Below are positions 22,445 to 32,570 of a DNA stretch of 64,000 nucleotides, piece by piece (within the stretch, counting starts at the first letter, position 1; every line of letters starts with the position of its first letter). This DNA comes from Torymus aiolomorphi. Lineage: Eukaryota > Arthropoda > Insecta > Hymenoptera > Torymidae. The DNA is taken from contig CM070874.1 in the NCBI GenBank assembly GCA_036365515.1, positions 219,774,942 to 219,838,941 on the forward strand. Reading direction: 5' to 3'. The notes beneath the pieces are model-generated. The model had not been told where the DNA came from and made no database searches. It saw only the letters and a program-made list of their open reading frames with translations. The position numbers were made by a program, and so were the translations under genes.

Positions 22445-23796
22445 ATTGATGAGAAAGAATGTACGCGAGACTAGAGCCGAATGCGCGAGTGACTATCCCT
22501 ACGGAACTCGAGAGTACACGTAGGAGATAGAGGAACTCCTAATCCTCTAATGAGGCTGCCTTACGCCGCTGCGTATTACAAAGTCCTAGTTAGTACTCAC
22601 AGGTACAAACAATGTTTTTTAAAACTAGTCTAAGCTAAGCTTAAAACTATATGTTAAAATTATAAGTAAATCGGATGAGAAGCTCAGAGACCACTTTCCC
22701 GCTTAACAAAATTTTTTTTTTTTTTTTTTTTTTAAGGAAAAGAAATTTTATCAAAAGGTGTGACTAGGCAACGTATAAATTAAAAAAATCAGAAGAGCAT
22801 AGAACGTGTGTTTTCAAAATTATCAAAATGATCTACTTTTTATTTCCTTGCGTCGAAGTAAATTTAAAAAGTGTAATAACGCGGAAGATTGAAATCAATG
22901 TGAAATTCCGAGAGCGCGTGACCGCTGAAAGATCGCACGTAAACACGTGTCGAACTGCCACATCGCGTGCGATTCCCAGAATACGGCCACGCGGCGTAAA
23001 AAAGCCTCACAGTGTATGCACACCGGGCGAAAGCAATTCCCGAAAATGCGCACAAGAATTTTAGTTGGACATTGATTTGATTTTTTACACGCTACTTTTA
23101 ACGCACGCATACCTCGATGCAATTAAGTCTTCTTGGAGAAGATGCCGGGATGACTGCTGGGGCTGGCTCGGAGAGAACTCGACGAGACGCAGTAACCGGA
23201 TACCAGCTCCTCCACGTTACTCCAGGGGTGCGGTGAAAAGGCGCCGGTGATGGTGGCTTCACGCAAGGCCGTACCCGGAGATCAGCCTCGAAGCGGACGT
23301 CCTCACGTTGCTCGACAGGTGCGTTTGAAGGCGCCGGTGACGGTGGCTTCACGCAAGTACGCACCTAGAGATCTGCCGAAGAAAGGCGCAATGCCTCGGA
23401 GTTAACTCGACGAGGACGAAGATTGCGTAGTTGCGCTAAAGGCTCAAGGCAGTTGGTTTTTTACGCGTGTGCGCCGGCGTGCCAGCACGCACACGACGTA
23501 AATGGCGGCAGCAATTTCTGATTGCCCACGTGTGCGCCGGCGTGCCAGCACGCACATGGTCTAATTTGCCGCTGTGAGTTTTCTCGTATACGCCGGCGTG
23601 CCAGCGCGTATACGGAAAGCTAACGACGTCCTCGGCGGGGCGAGAAGTGCCGCAACACTTGAGCTTACTGCTCTTGCGTCACTCGAAAGTAGGCGCAAGA
23701 AGCAGAAGCGAGGATGGTGCGCCTGAAACAAAGGCGGCGGCGGCGAAAATACGCCGTGGCAGGCACCAACCTGCCGACTTCCTCGGTGCTCCTCTT
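22445..23796 (-). other. 5' leader of the CsRn1-type element with structured repeats
   Basis: This is 1.35 kb of non-coding sequence between the primer site and gag. It contains a T-tract (about 22711-22733), a GGCGCCGGTGA-TGGTGGCTTC segment repeated at about 23239 and 23330, and three CCGGCGTGCCAGC-cored hairpins (23466-23495, 23530-23557, 23585-23614). Such leaders usually hold packaging and translation signals. No gene is supported. Confidence 0.65.
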
Positions 23797-23812
23797 GAAG
23801 TCGGGGTCACCA
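23797..23812 (-). other. tRNA-Trp-type primer-binding site
   Basis: One base inside the 5' LTR, the minus strand reads TGGTGACCCCGACTTC. The first 13 bases are the complement of the standard eukaryotic tRNA-Trp 3' end, the primer known for CsRn1-clade elements. Confidence 0.8.
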
Positions 23813-23813
23813 A

Positions 23814-24054
23814 TGTGGGAATATGAGCCCCACGTCTCCTCTGGTTCCAGGAAGGGAAGGAGTAGGAGAGAGAAAAGAATGAGTCGAGGAGTAACGGTAA
23901 CGAGGTTTATTGCACAGGAGGTGTACAGCGGACGTACGTCCGCACTCTCGTGAACTCGACCAACGACTGCCGCTCACAGGAGGCTGCTCTCTCTTCGCGA
24001 CATGGCCGACGCTTCCCCCACTCTCGCAGTTAGAGTGAGAGGGAAGATCGCAGT
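23814..24054 (-). repeat. 5' LTR of the CsRn1-type element
   Basis: This is the partner of 18084-18333. It matches up to CGCAGT at 24054 and then diverges, where the other LTR continues CCCTACACA. Either the outer end was lost or the flank is rearranged. The following 24055-24650 has no gene; it includes an imperfect hairpin around GATCAATAGCTAGATCATC near 24150. Confidence 0.8.
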
Positions 24055-24654
24055 ACTGAGTCGTTCAAGGTACTTCCTCTACTCTGCCTCCTTGTCCTCT
24101 CCCTGGCTTTTTATCTACCGTAGTCCGCTTGAAGTGTGGGTCGATTGATCAATAGCTAGATCATCAATCGACCAGCCTTTCAACATTTTTACTCATATTG
24201 GCAGGGGTCAATGCCTTGCGATCTGCTGACTTACAGCTCGCTTCTTCCTTGTTATAATTCCAAATTTCGCCAGCATCGGTACATGGCGCAATGCTCCTCC
24301 CATTACAATTTGTTTTCTCAGAATTAAAAAATATCATTTATTTAAATAATATCAATTACAAAATTATTTAAATATTCAATACACAAGATACACTTTATAA
24401 TGCGAGTTTTTTCTTTTGAGTTTAATATAATTAATTAAAATTTTCATTGACTTTTACGCAATAGCAAACTAATTAAACGTCAATATTTTTCATCAAAATT
24501 GGTGCTATGCGGGAAATTCCCCTGTGCCTAACAGAGATGCGGAAAACTTGCCAGAAAATTTTCGGAAAATTTTGGCAGCTACCAAGTGATCTTGACTCAG
24601 TTTTTCACGCTGACCACTTTGGTATACATATGTTGCATTGTTTCAGAATCACCC

Positions 24655-25310
24655 TGTATATTTTAAATATAAAATAAGTTTATTCATTATACTTTTTGCT
24701 AATTATTTAATACTTCATTAACGTTTACAAAATTGCATATTTTTCTCTTATTACTGAAATAATTAATTATTTGACACTTACTTTATTTAAAAAAAAGTAA
24801 TATTTTAAAATATAAAATTGAAAAATTTCTATCTACCCTGCGATCAACTTACTCACATTTTCAACATTATATATAACTCCATTTTTTACATTATAAATAT
24901 ATTATTATTCAAGAATTGTGTATCTTTATTATAAATAATTGTAAACATGTAATACAAATTTAAATTATACTTCTAATTTTGATTTTTTTAATGGTCCGTT
25001 ATAATTTTCATCATCCTCTTCTTTTATTTTCAATAAAATATCCTTGATTGTTGATTTTATCATTTCTTACACTATCTTAATAAAAAAAAGCAAATAATAT
25101 TATTTAAACACAAATATCACTGGCAGCTAATAAAAACATTTACATAAATTTGCAAAGGCAACATGAGTGTACATATAATTATATGCCCGTGAACCATAAA
25201 CGTTTAAACTTTAAAATATTTAGGTCAAAATTGAGTGAGGGTAATTGTTACTATATTCACTTCTTAAATCGCGATTATTCGAAAAATTATTTCAAACTCA
25301 AATATAATTT
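24655..25310 (+). repeat. AT-rich dispersed repeat R1, copy 2
   Basis: This stretch is collinear with 10145-10800 in the same orientation, with many small differences. It lies directly upstream of F1 copy B. A partial third copy lies downstream of copy B (31800-32195). Confidence 0.75.
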
Positions 25311-25556
25311 AAGGTAGTTCACCACGAAATTGATTTTCTTTAAATTTTCTCAAAATTAGTGTACATCCGACAGAAGTTCATTCTTTCCGACCTTGCCGAG
25401 TCAATTTTAAAATCCTGCAATCTCATTGGACGATTCCAATTTAGGGTTAATGTTGACACAATAGTATACGACGATAAGTGAGAAGTTTCTACCATATATA
25501 ATATGCTTATAGCACAATTTTCCCGATATAGTGATTTTTATGACGGAGTTTTCGAC

Positions 25557-27047
25557 ATGGCGTCGGAGGAGAAGGAGCCGCCCGATGCCTCTCTTAATAA
25601 ATATTACAAGTGCCATCCCAGCATTAGCGTTGGGGCAGTGGTGTGCATAGTGTGTGGAAACTTCTACCATACTGATGAAATAGTTACAAAATATAACATA
25701 GGAAAACCAATTAAATTCCTCAGCAACTCATTTATTGTGTGCCAAGATCATCCTAACCTCTCACTAACCTCAAAGTTGCCATATGGCACGCTCAGTGAAG
25801 CAGCGTGGCAATTCATAGCACAGCTAAAGCATGAAAACCGTGAACAAATTAAACAAGACATTGTGAATAACATAGTGCATGAGACAACAGAAGAAAATGG
25901 TCTCAATAAAACCATATATGAAGATTACAATGAATCAGACTCACTGAAAATTGAAAATAACCTGCTAAAACAATTACTTAAAGAAACACAAGAAAAGAAC
26001 GCCTTACTAAACGAATTACTAATAAAAGAAAGACAAAATAACAATTTTAAAAACATCAAGCCCCACACTTATGCAGAAATTTTAACAAATACTAAACCCA
26101 AAGCTAAAAGAGTACCAAAACTAATTGTTAAAAAAACAAACAACAAAGACAATATAAACCTAGAAAACACTGTACTGCATTATCTTGCTAAAGACAAAAC
26201 AATCCAAACAAAAAAAGTGACAAAAATAAATAATGATACTATATTAATAAACTGTATGAACGAAGAAAGTATAAATGCAATTGAAAATACCTTATCTAAA
26301 AAATTATCAACTAATGCAAAAATCAAAAAAGAAGAAATAAAGAAACCTATAGTGAAAATTATTAACATTGAAAAAGTGTTTAATGATAAAGAACTAGAAC
26401 AAGACATTAATCAAAGAAACTTTAACAATATTGATGACAAGTGCAAAGTTCTACACATAAACTCAAGTGAAAAAGCTAAAACAATGAGTGCAATAGTTGA
26501 AGTAACGCCTACAATCTACAAACATATAAGAGACAATAAAAACAAGTTATTTATAGGGTTTCAAAATTGCAGAGTATTTGACATAATAAACACAAATCCA
26601 TGTACTAAATGCTCAAGAGTCGGCCACAGTGGCAAAAAATGCGATAATGAGGACAAGTGCTACAAATGTGCAGGAAATCACGCAGCTGCTGAGTGTAAAT
26701 GTGATACTCTTAAATGTGCAAACTGTGAATTTAACAACAACAAATACAAAACTAATTACAATATAAATCATAGTGCAATAGACAGTGATCAGTGTGAAGT
26801 GCTAAAACACAAAATAAAAAAATACATTGAAATGACAGACTATCCACTGCAGCCTACCTACCGTCGGTACTTTGGCAACCTAGAAATCGGCAAACAAAGC
26901 AATTCCCGCTCACAGCAATGGATAACTACTAGAAGAGTTAGATTAACGACCAACACATCTGCCGGTACATTATCTCCAGCAACCCCTACATCTACAGCTC
27001 AACCAAGATTTGATACGTTAGAAAATGAAAATGAAAATGAATCTTGA
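25557..27047 (+). CDS. F1 ORF1: nucleic-acid-binding protein with zinc fingers
   Basis: I prefer the ATG at 25557 (GACATGG context) over one 54 bases upstream; this gives 496 codons. An N-terminal Cys/His cluster (YKCHPS, CIVCGNFYH, CQDHP) resembles a PHD-like finger as known in CR1-type ORF1 proteins. A Leu/Glu/Lys-rich predicted coiled coil covers about residues 125-180, and a basic middle region follows. The C-terminal half has a knuckle C-x2-C-x4-H-x4-C (CTKCSRVGHSGKKC), a second CYKCAGNHAAAEC, and a third Cys pair. The product would bind element RNA and form the RNP. The last 23 bases overlap the start of ORF2. Confidence 0.85.
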   Translation: MASEEKEPPDASLNKYYKCHPSISVGAVVCIVCGNFYHTDEIVTKYNIGKPIKFLSNSFIVCQDHPNLSLTSKLPYGTLSEAAWQFIAQLKHENREQIKQDIVNNIVHETTEENGLNKTIYEDYNESDSLKIENNLLKQLLKETQEKNALLNELLIKERQNNNFKNIKPHTYAEILTNTKPKAKRVPKLIVKKTNNKDNINLENTVLHYLAKDKTIQTKKVTKINNDTILINCMNEESINAIENTLSKKLSTNAKIKKEEIKKPIVKIINIEKVFNDKELEQDINQRNFNNIDDKCKVLHINSSEKAKTMSAIVEVTPTIYKHIRDNKNKLFIGFQNCRVFDIINTNPCTKCSRVGHSGKKCDNEDKCYKCAGNHAAAECKCDTLKCANCEFNNNKYKTNYNINHSAIDSDQCEVLKHKIKKYIEMTDYPLQPTYRRYFGNLEIGKQSNSRSQQWITTRRVRLTTNTSAGTLSPATPTSTAQPRFDTLENENENES

Positions 27048-29881
27048 TTCTCAAGAGGTAATATTTGACAACGAACATATCACAAATAGTGTAACCGAAT
27101 TAAATAGATGCCTAGCTACAGTCAAAGAATTAATTCTTTGCGTTAATATAAGAAGTTTAAATGCTAATTACAATAAACTATTAGTATTCTTAAACAGGCT
27201 TGTTACAAAGCCTTGTATTATAGTATGTACTGAAACATGGAAACTTGAACACCACGAATTTTTTAATATTCCATAATATAGAATGTACTATAATGAAAGC
27301 AACATAAACCAATCGGATGGTGTAGTATTATATATAAGTGAAGACATCACAGAAACCACGGAAATTATACAAATAAATAAACTTAGAATAATGAACACGA
27401 AAGTCACACTTGAAAATAACAGAAACATAACATTATGATCAATTTACCGATCACATGACATACATAAAACTGAATTCTTAATGAATATTAAAAATTTTCT
27501 AAAAATAAGCAAGAAACAAAAAAATAATATAATAATAGGAGACTTCAATTTTGATATATTAAGCCAAGATGTTTTAGATCAAGACTTTTTACAAATACTA
27601 TTAGAAAATGGTTACTGCCCAGGATTTAAAAGTATAATTAGACCATCAGATATTAATAACAATAGCAATGGCACCTGTATAGATAACTTTTTCATTAAAC
27701 TAGACAAAATTAAATATAAAACTTACTTACTAAAAACACCTTTTACCGACCATTTTCCCATAATGATGTCATTAAAAAATATTAAAAAACAATCCAGTAC
27801 CAAATTAGGAAAAAGATTTAACTACAATAAATTGGAAAAAACAGCAGGAACTATAAAATGGGCAGATATCTCATTAATAACAGATCCCAACCAAGCCTTA
27901 AATAACCTTATACAAAAAATTCAAACATGCCTAAACAGGTCAATAATTAAGACGCATAGCAATAAACAAAACAACATGAAACCGAGGAAAATTTGGATAA
28001 CAAAAGCAATAATAAATTCGTGTAAAAATAAAGAAAAACTATATAATATATGGAAGAAGGATCCTACTAACTCTGTAAAAAAAGAAAATTACAAAAACTA
28101 CATTAAGATACTTAACCACATTATCAACCAAGCAAAAAAGGACCATGATAGAAAGCAAATACAATCAAACATGAGCAATCAAAGGAATCTCTGGAGATTA
28201 ATTAATAACAAAATTGGTAAAAATAGTAAATAACAACATTAATTTTATCATGGATAATAACAACAAAAAAATAACCGACTCAAAAGAAATTTCTGAACAT
28301 ATCAACAACTTCTTCTGCAACGTTGGTAAACAATTGTGTGACAAAATTAAAACTCCACCAAACAAAAGAGTAAGGCTGCCTACTAAGAATAACAAGAGTA
28401 TTTTTCTATATCCTACTAATCATCAAGAAATACAAAAAACAATATTAAACATGGAAAATAAAAATGGTGGGTGTGATGGTATTAGCACACTCTCACTCAA
28501 AGTTTTAATATCACACATCTCCGACCCACTGGTTCACATAACCAACTTATGCTTAGAGAAAGAAATTTGGCCTGATGCTTTAAAGATTGCGGATATTATA
28601 CCAATACATAAAGCCAAAGAAAAGCATCTGCCAACAAACTACAGACCAATTTCCCTAATCTCAAATGTTGCAAAAGTATTGGAAAAACTACTGCATAGTA
28701 GAATATCATCTTTCATAGATAAATGTAACTTGATCTCAAATAAACAATTTGGATTCAGGAAAAATAGAGGCACTAAAGATGCACTATATCAAATAACTAA
28801 CACAATCTATAACCACATAGATGCAAGCGACCCAATAGCTATTACATTCCTCGATCTAGCGAAAGCATTCGATACAGTAGATCATCAAATTTTGCTTGAT
28901 AAACTATATAACTACGGCATCAGAGGTAGCGCATATAACCTCATAAAAAGTTATCTAAGTAATAGGAAACAAAGGGTGAAAATAGGTAATGATTATAGCC
29001 AATACAAAACTGTCTATATGGGAGTACCGCAAGGTACAATACTTGGACCACTGCTGTTCATTATTTATATTAATGATATGTTATCTTCAATGCCTGAAGA
29101 TACAATATTGTCATACGCTGACGACACTGCGATCATAGCAATAGGTAAAACCTGGCAAGAAGTAGAAACTAAAATGAACAACTACCTACAAGAAATAGCC
29201 GACTGGCTAGCACTAAATAAACTATCTCTCAACAAGGACAAAACAATATACATGGAATTCGGCAGCAATTATAAAAGCACGCCTAAAAATATGAACATTT
29301 GCATACAAGGAAAAAACATCAAAAGAGTAGAAAACACCAAATACCTAGGAGTAACTTTCGATAGCAACATGAAATGGGATATACACACCAAAAATATATA
29401 TAATAAGACCAAATACCTTACTTTCATTTTATACAAACTGTCTATTATAATGGACACAGACAATCTCCGTATGATTTACTATGCGTTGTTCCACAGTATC
29501 ACCTCCTACGGTATTATAGCCTGGGGAGGCGCTTACGCAGGTAGAACCAAAAGCTTACAAAGCCTGCAAAACAGACTGCTTAAACTTATAAATAAAAACA
29601 ATTTTATTTATGACAGAAATCCACTAAATATAGAGCAAATTTTTACCTTTGAGTCACTAATATTTCATTACAAAGAATTACAAGACAAATATATAGAATC
29701 CGACAAAGTAACGAGGAATAAAAGTATACCAATACCTAAACGTTGTAAACGCATCAGCATCAAAAACAGCTACATTAGAGCACTAACTACCTACAACAAA
29801 CTGCCTAATGACCTTAAAACAATAACGAATAAAAAAAGTCTGAAATATAAAATCAAGATCTGGATAAAAGCAAACATCTAG
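27025..29881 (+). pseudogene. F1 ORF2: endonuclease and reverse transcriptase (three lesions)
   Basis: An APE-type endonuclease opens the protein (VNIRSLNANYNKL, CTETW, IIIGDFNFD, TDHFPIMMS). RT follows with NYRPISLIS, FGFRKNRGTKDAL, FLDLAKAFDTVDH, MGVPQGTILGPLLF and the SYADDT box, then a thumb/C-terminal region ending KIKIWIKANI. Lesions are a stop at about 27274, a stop at about 27436 (probably an original Trp codon) and a 1-bp frameshift near 28210. Copy A and copy C lack these same lesions, so they arose after insertion. The enzyme would nick target DNA and copy the RNA in place. Confidence 0.9.
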
Positions 29882-29896
29882 CATAATAAAACACCC

Positions 29897-30805
29897 ATGA
29901 ATAATACTAATAATATTAACTGTAAACAGATAAAGCAACTATATTATTCACTAATAAAGATATCGGACACAGACCTCCCACATTGGAAGTCCATGGGGAG
30001 TTTAGAGTCCGATAAACTGTTACTGGATATAAGAACATATATATGCGCACACGGGTTATGCACACTACATTATAAACGTTCTCATCGTCGATTATCTAAT
30101 TACAACTGGAACAAAATCCGAAAACTCAATATTAATCAACAAATTATCATCGAAATTGCAAATATGATTGCTAACAGGTGGACGCTCTCAGAGAGCAACA
30201 AAAATACAACTTTAAGCAATAAGTGTTGTGACTATCGTATTACTAACGGAAATAATGAAATAAAACATATACACTTTGACAAAGAAAAATCCAAAGATAT
30301 TGAAATAAAAAAGGAACACAACAACGAAAAATATAATCCCATAGAAACTGTATTTAGTACGATAGATAAAATGGCTGAGGATAACAATACAAAAACCATG
30401 TCAATGGAAGCAAGTGGCGCACCGGGAAAGCCTATACTGCAAGATAACACCTACCGCATGTCTTACGGAGACCTCAACTATTTAGGCTGTAATAAAGCAC
30501 TACTGTATTTCGACAGAGGCATTCGAGGTAAACAAACATTTACAAACTCAATGTATACTCTAGAACAGCACCCGAAATACAACGATCTCATAGTAGTAGA
30601 CGACATTGTTTTTACATCAACATGTAAATGTGACTCAGCCAACCAACACAGATTGATGTTCCCACACTACAGAGTTACCTGTGCAGTGGGACTCACCTGC
30701 CCAACAAGACTAAACAGCTACGAAAGAATCATCTTTGCAAGAGACAGAAACGCATCCACGGAATCATTTACAACAGCAAGACAAATGTTGGTTAGATATT
30801 GGTGA
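29897..30805 (+). CDS. F1 ORF3: conserved protein of unknown function
   Basis: This is an intact 302-codon frame starting 15 bp after the ORF2 stop. The N-terminal block includes DLPHWKSMGSLESDKLLLDI and a His/Arg-rich HYKRSHRRLSNYNWNKI. A Lys/Glu-rich, low-complexity linker follows (about residues 85-175). The C-terminal domain (about residues 187-302) has YGDLNYLG, FDRGIRGKQTFTNSMY, a CKCDSANQH pair, HYRVTCAVGLTC and terminal LVRYW. The same domain is preserved in copy A although the rest of that copy is dead. LINE elements normally have one or two ORFs. I recognise no family; the C-x-C...C-x5-C layout could be a metal site or disulfide-rich fold, which is speculation. Confidence 0.8.
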   Translation: MNNTNNINCKQIKQLYYSLIKISDTDLPHWKSMGSLESDKLLLDIRTYICAHGLCTLHYKRSHRRLSNYNWNKIRKLNINQQIIIEIANMIANRWTLSESNKNTTLSNKCCDYRITNGNNEIKHIHFDKEKSKDIEIKKEHNNEKYNPIETVFSTIDKMAEDNNTKTMSMEASGAPGKPILQDNTYRMSYGDLNYLGCNKALLYFDRGIRGKQTFTNSMYTLEQHPKYNDLIVVDDIVFTSTCKCDSANQHRLMFPHYRVTCAVGLTCPTRLNSYERIIFARDRNASTESFTTARQMLVRYW

Positions 30806-31032
30806 TAGAAGAAAAGTCATGAATAATGTGTGGTTGTCGACTTGACTCCGTAGCTGCTAGCTACGGGGATACAAGATCGACAAACAATCAGGGACAATAC
30901 TTCAATTTAGTTTTAAGTTAGTTTAAGTCACCAGACCAGCATACAGGAAATACTTCCTCTGCTGGGTTACGCATGTAATGTAAAAATGTATATTGATATT
31001 ATCGTAATACCTATGTACTTACTCTGGTTTAA
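30806..31032 (+). other. F1 copy B: 3' UTR with two stem-loops
   Basis: Hairpin one is 30846-30868 (CTCCGTAGC with GCTACGGGG). Hairpin two is 30936-30965 (CCAGC with GCTGG, inner AGGAA with TTCCT). The second shares ACCAGCATACAGGAA with copy A. By analogy with other LINEs, such 3' structures may be the RT recognition signal. The tail starts at 31028. Confidence 0.65.
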
Positions 31033-31747
31033 GGGGTCTGTCTAGTAACTCACTTTTGAAAAATCGTTTTTTTTTTTTTTACTTTTTTCGAAAGTAAATA
31101 TATTAAGAAATATTGTGTGAAAATTTTAGAACGATCCGAGAACTCTAACATTATTTTTGAACGTTTCAAAGGTAGGTACCTTCATGTAAAAAAAACTTTA
31201 AACGCGTTTTTCTCGAAACAACGCTTTTACTCGCCTTGTTGATGAAATTTTCGAAACTACTCGACCGATCCTTATGAAATTTGAACCACATATTCTTCAA
31301 ACCTATCGCTATGTCCCCTATAAATTTTTTTCAAAAATTTTGAATTTTACCATATTTTTTTTTCAAAAATCGGCGAAAAAGACCGTATTTTTGTAGATTT
31401 TTTGTTTTTTCTTCACCATTTTTTTATTTTTTAAAATAATTGAAAAAATTCATAGGTGACATTGCCATTGTCATACCAAACCTAAAGCACTTTGATTTTT
31501 TTGTTTCAGACAACACAGCTCCGAGATTTTATCAACAAGGCGGACCTACCTACTTTTCGAGGTGTTGCGTTTGGCTGACGTTTTTGGTCATAATACATGT
31601 ATAAAATAAAAGAAAAAAATTTTTTTATGTATTTCAAGAGTGTATTTACTAAGCTTAATAACTTTTATATCATTACCTTTATCCAGTATCCCAAGAAATA
31701 ATCACGAAAATCGCGTTTTTTTCGACGCGAGCTACTAGACAGACCCT
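31033..31747. mobile_element. TTAA-flanked MITE (piggyBac-like) inside the F1 tail
   Basis: The ends are inverted repeats GGGTCTGTCTAGTA and TACTAGACAGACCC. The F1 tail sequence TTTAA is present on both sides (31028-31032 and 31747-31751), so TTAA was duplicated. TTAA duplications and G/C-rich ends fit piggyBac-type elements. The 715-bp interior is AT-rich and non-coding, with a 14-nt T-tract near the left end. Confidence 0.7.
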
Positions 31748-31785
31748 TTAATAAATAAATAAATAAAATAAATAAATTATCCGGT

Positions 31786-32195
31786 GAACAACCTTAAATT
31801 TAATTATCCGTTGCGGTCAGTTTTACCCGAGAAAATTTTTTAATTTACTCACATTATCAAAAAATTAAAAATTACAACAATTTTACTCCAGTTATTTACA
31901 CCCGAGGGAAGTTGATTCATTCTGAACGTGTCTAGTCAATTTTAAAATCTCTACTTTTTCAATTATTTAATAATTTATTAATATTTGTAAATTTCATATT
32001 ATTTTCTTATTACTTAAATTTTTTGTTATTTCACACTTATTTTATTCAATTTGTTTAAGACACAAATAGTTATTTTTAATATTAATGATTTTTACATGTC
32101 CAGCCGATAAAACAGGATTAATGATAATGTATGAGTATTACACCTTCATAAAAAACAAAAGCAAATAAAATATTATGTAAAAACAAATATCAGTG
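31786..32195 (+). repeat. Partial dispersed repeat R1, copy 3
   Basis: The phrase TAGTCAATTTTAAAATC matches the edge of the 25310-25430 region, and GCAAATAAAATATTATG followed by CAAATATCAGTGGC matches R1 copy 1. The middle is diverged or deleted. It ends where the palindromic-word array begins. Confidence 0.55.
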
Positions 32196-32513
32196 GCCCC
32201 TTACGAAAAAATTCTGTAGAACCTTCTGCAGAATATGTGCAGAACTTTCTGCATAGTTTCTGCATGACTTCTGCATAGCTTTTGCATAGTTTCTGTATAT
32301 CTTCTGCATAATTTCTGCTAAACTTTTTTCAGAAATTATGAGGAAATTCTGTATAATTTATGCATGCATTTCCTCATTTTTCTGCAGCTACTTTCTGCAG
32401 AATTTCTGCTGAAAATCTATAAAAATTATGCGGAAATATTTTCAATAAATATGTACAAATTCTTCAGAATTTATGCAGCATATTTCTGCAGATAATCTAT
32501 AAAAAAACTCCAG

Positions 32514-32570
<57 letters not shown>

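Larger units (their letters stand above)
18084..24054 (-). mobile_element. CsRn1/Kabuki-type Gypsy LTR retrotransposon
   Basis: On the minus strand the order is 5' LTR (23814-24054), primer site, long leader, gag, pol (protease, RT, RNase H, integrase), polypurine tract and 3' LTR (18084-18333). Three features point to the CsRn1 clade: a primer site matching tRNA-Trp (TGGTGACCCCGAC), a Gag with a C-x2-H...C...C box instead of the usual zinc knuckle, and no envelope gene. Gag is intact, and pol has one frameshift and one stop. The outermost ten or so bases of the two LTRs disagree and I found no clear target duplication, so the 5' end may be rearranged. Confidence 0.9.
25500..31782 (+). mobile_element. 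LINE-like retrotransposon F1, copy B (three ORFs)
   Basis: This is the fullest F1 copy: ORF1 with zinc fingers, ORF2 with endonuclease and RT, then ORF3, a 3' UTR with two hairpins, and a TAAATAAATAAA tail. The tail is split by a TTAA-flanked MITE (31033-31747) and resumes at 31748. The exact 5' end is not visible; 25440-25556 is probably 5' UTR. ORF2 has two nonsense codons and one frameshift, so the copy is inactive. ORF1 and ORF3 are open. Confidence 0.85.
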
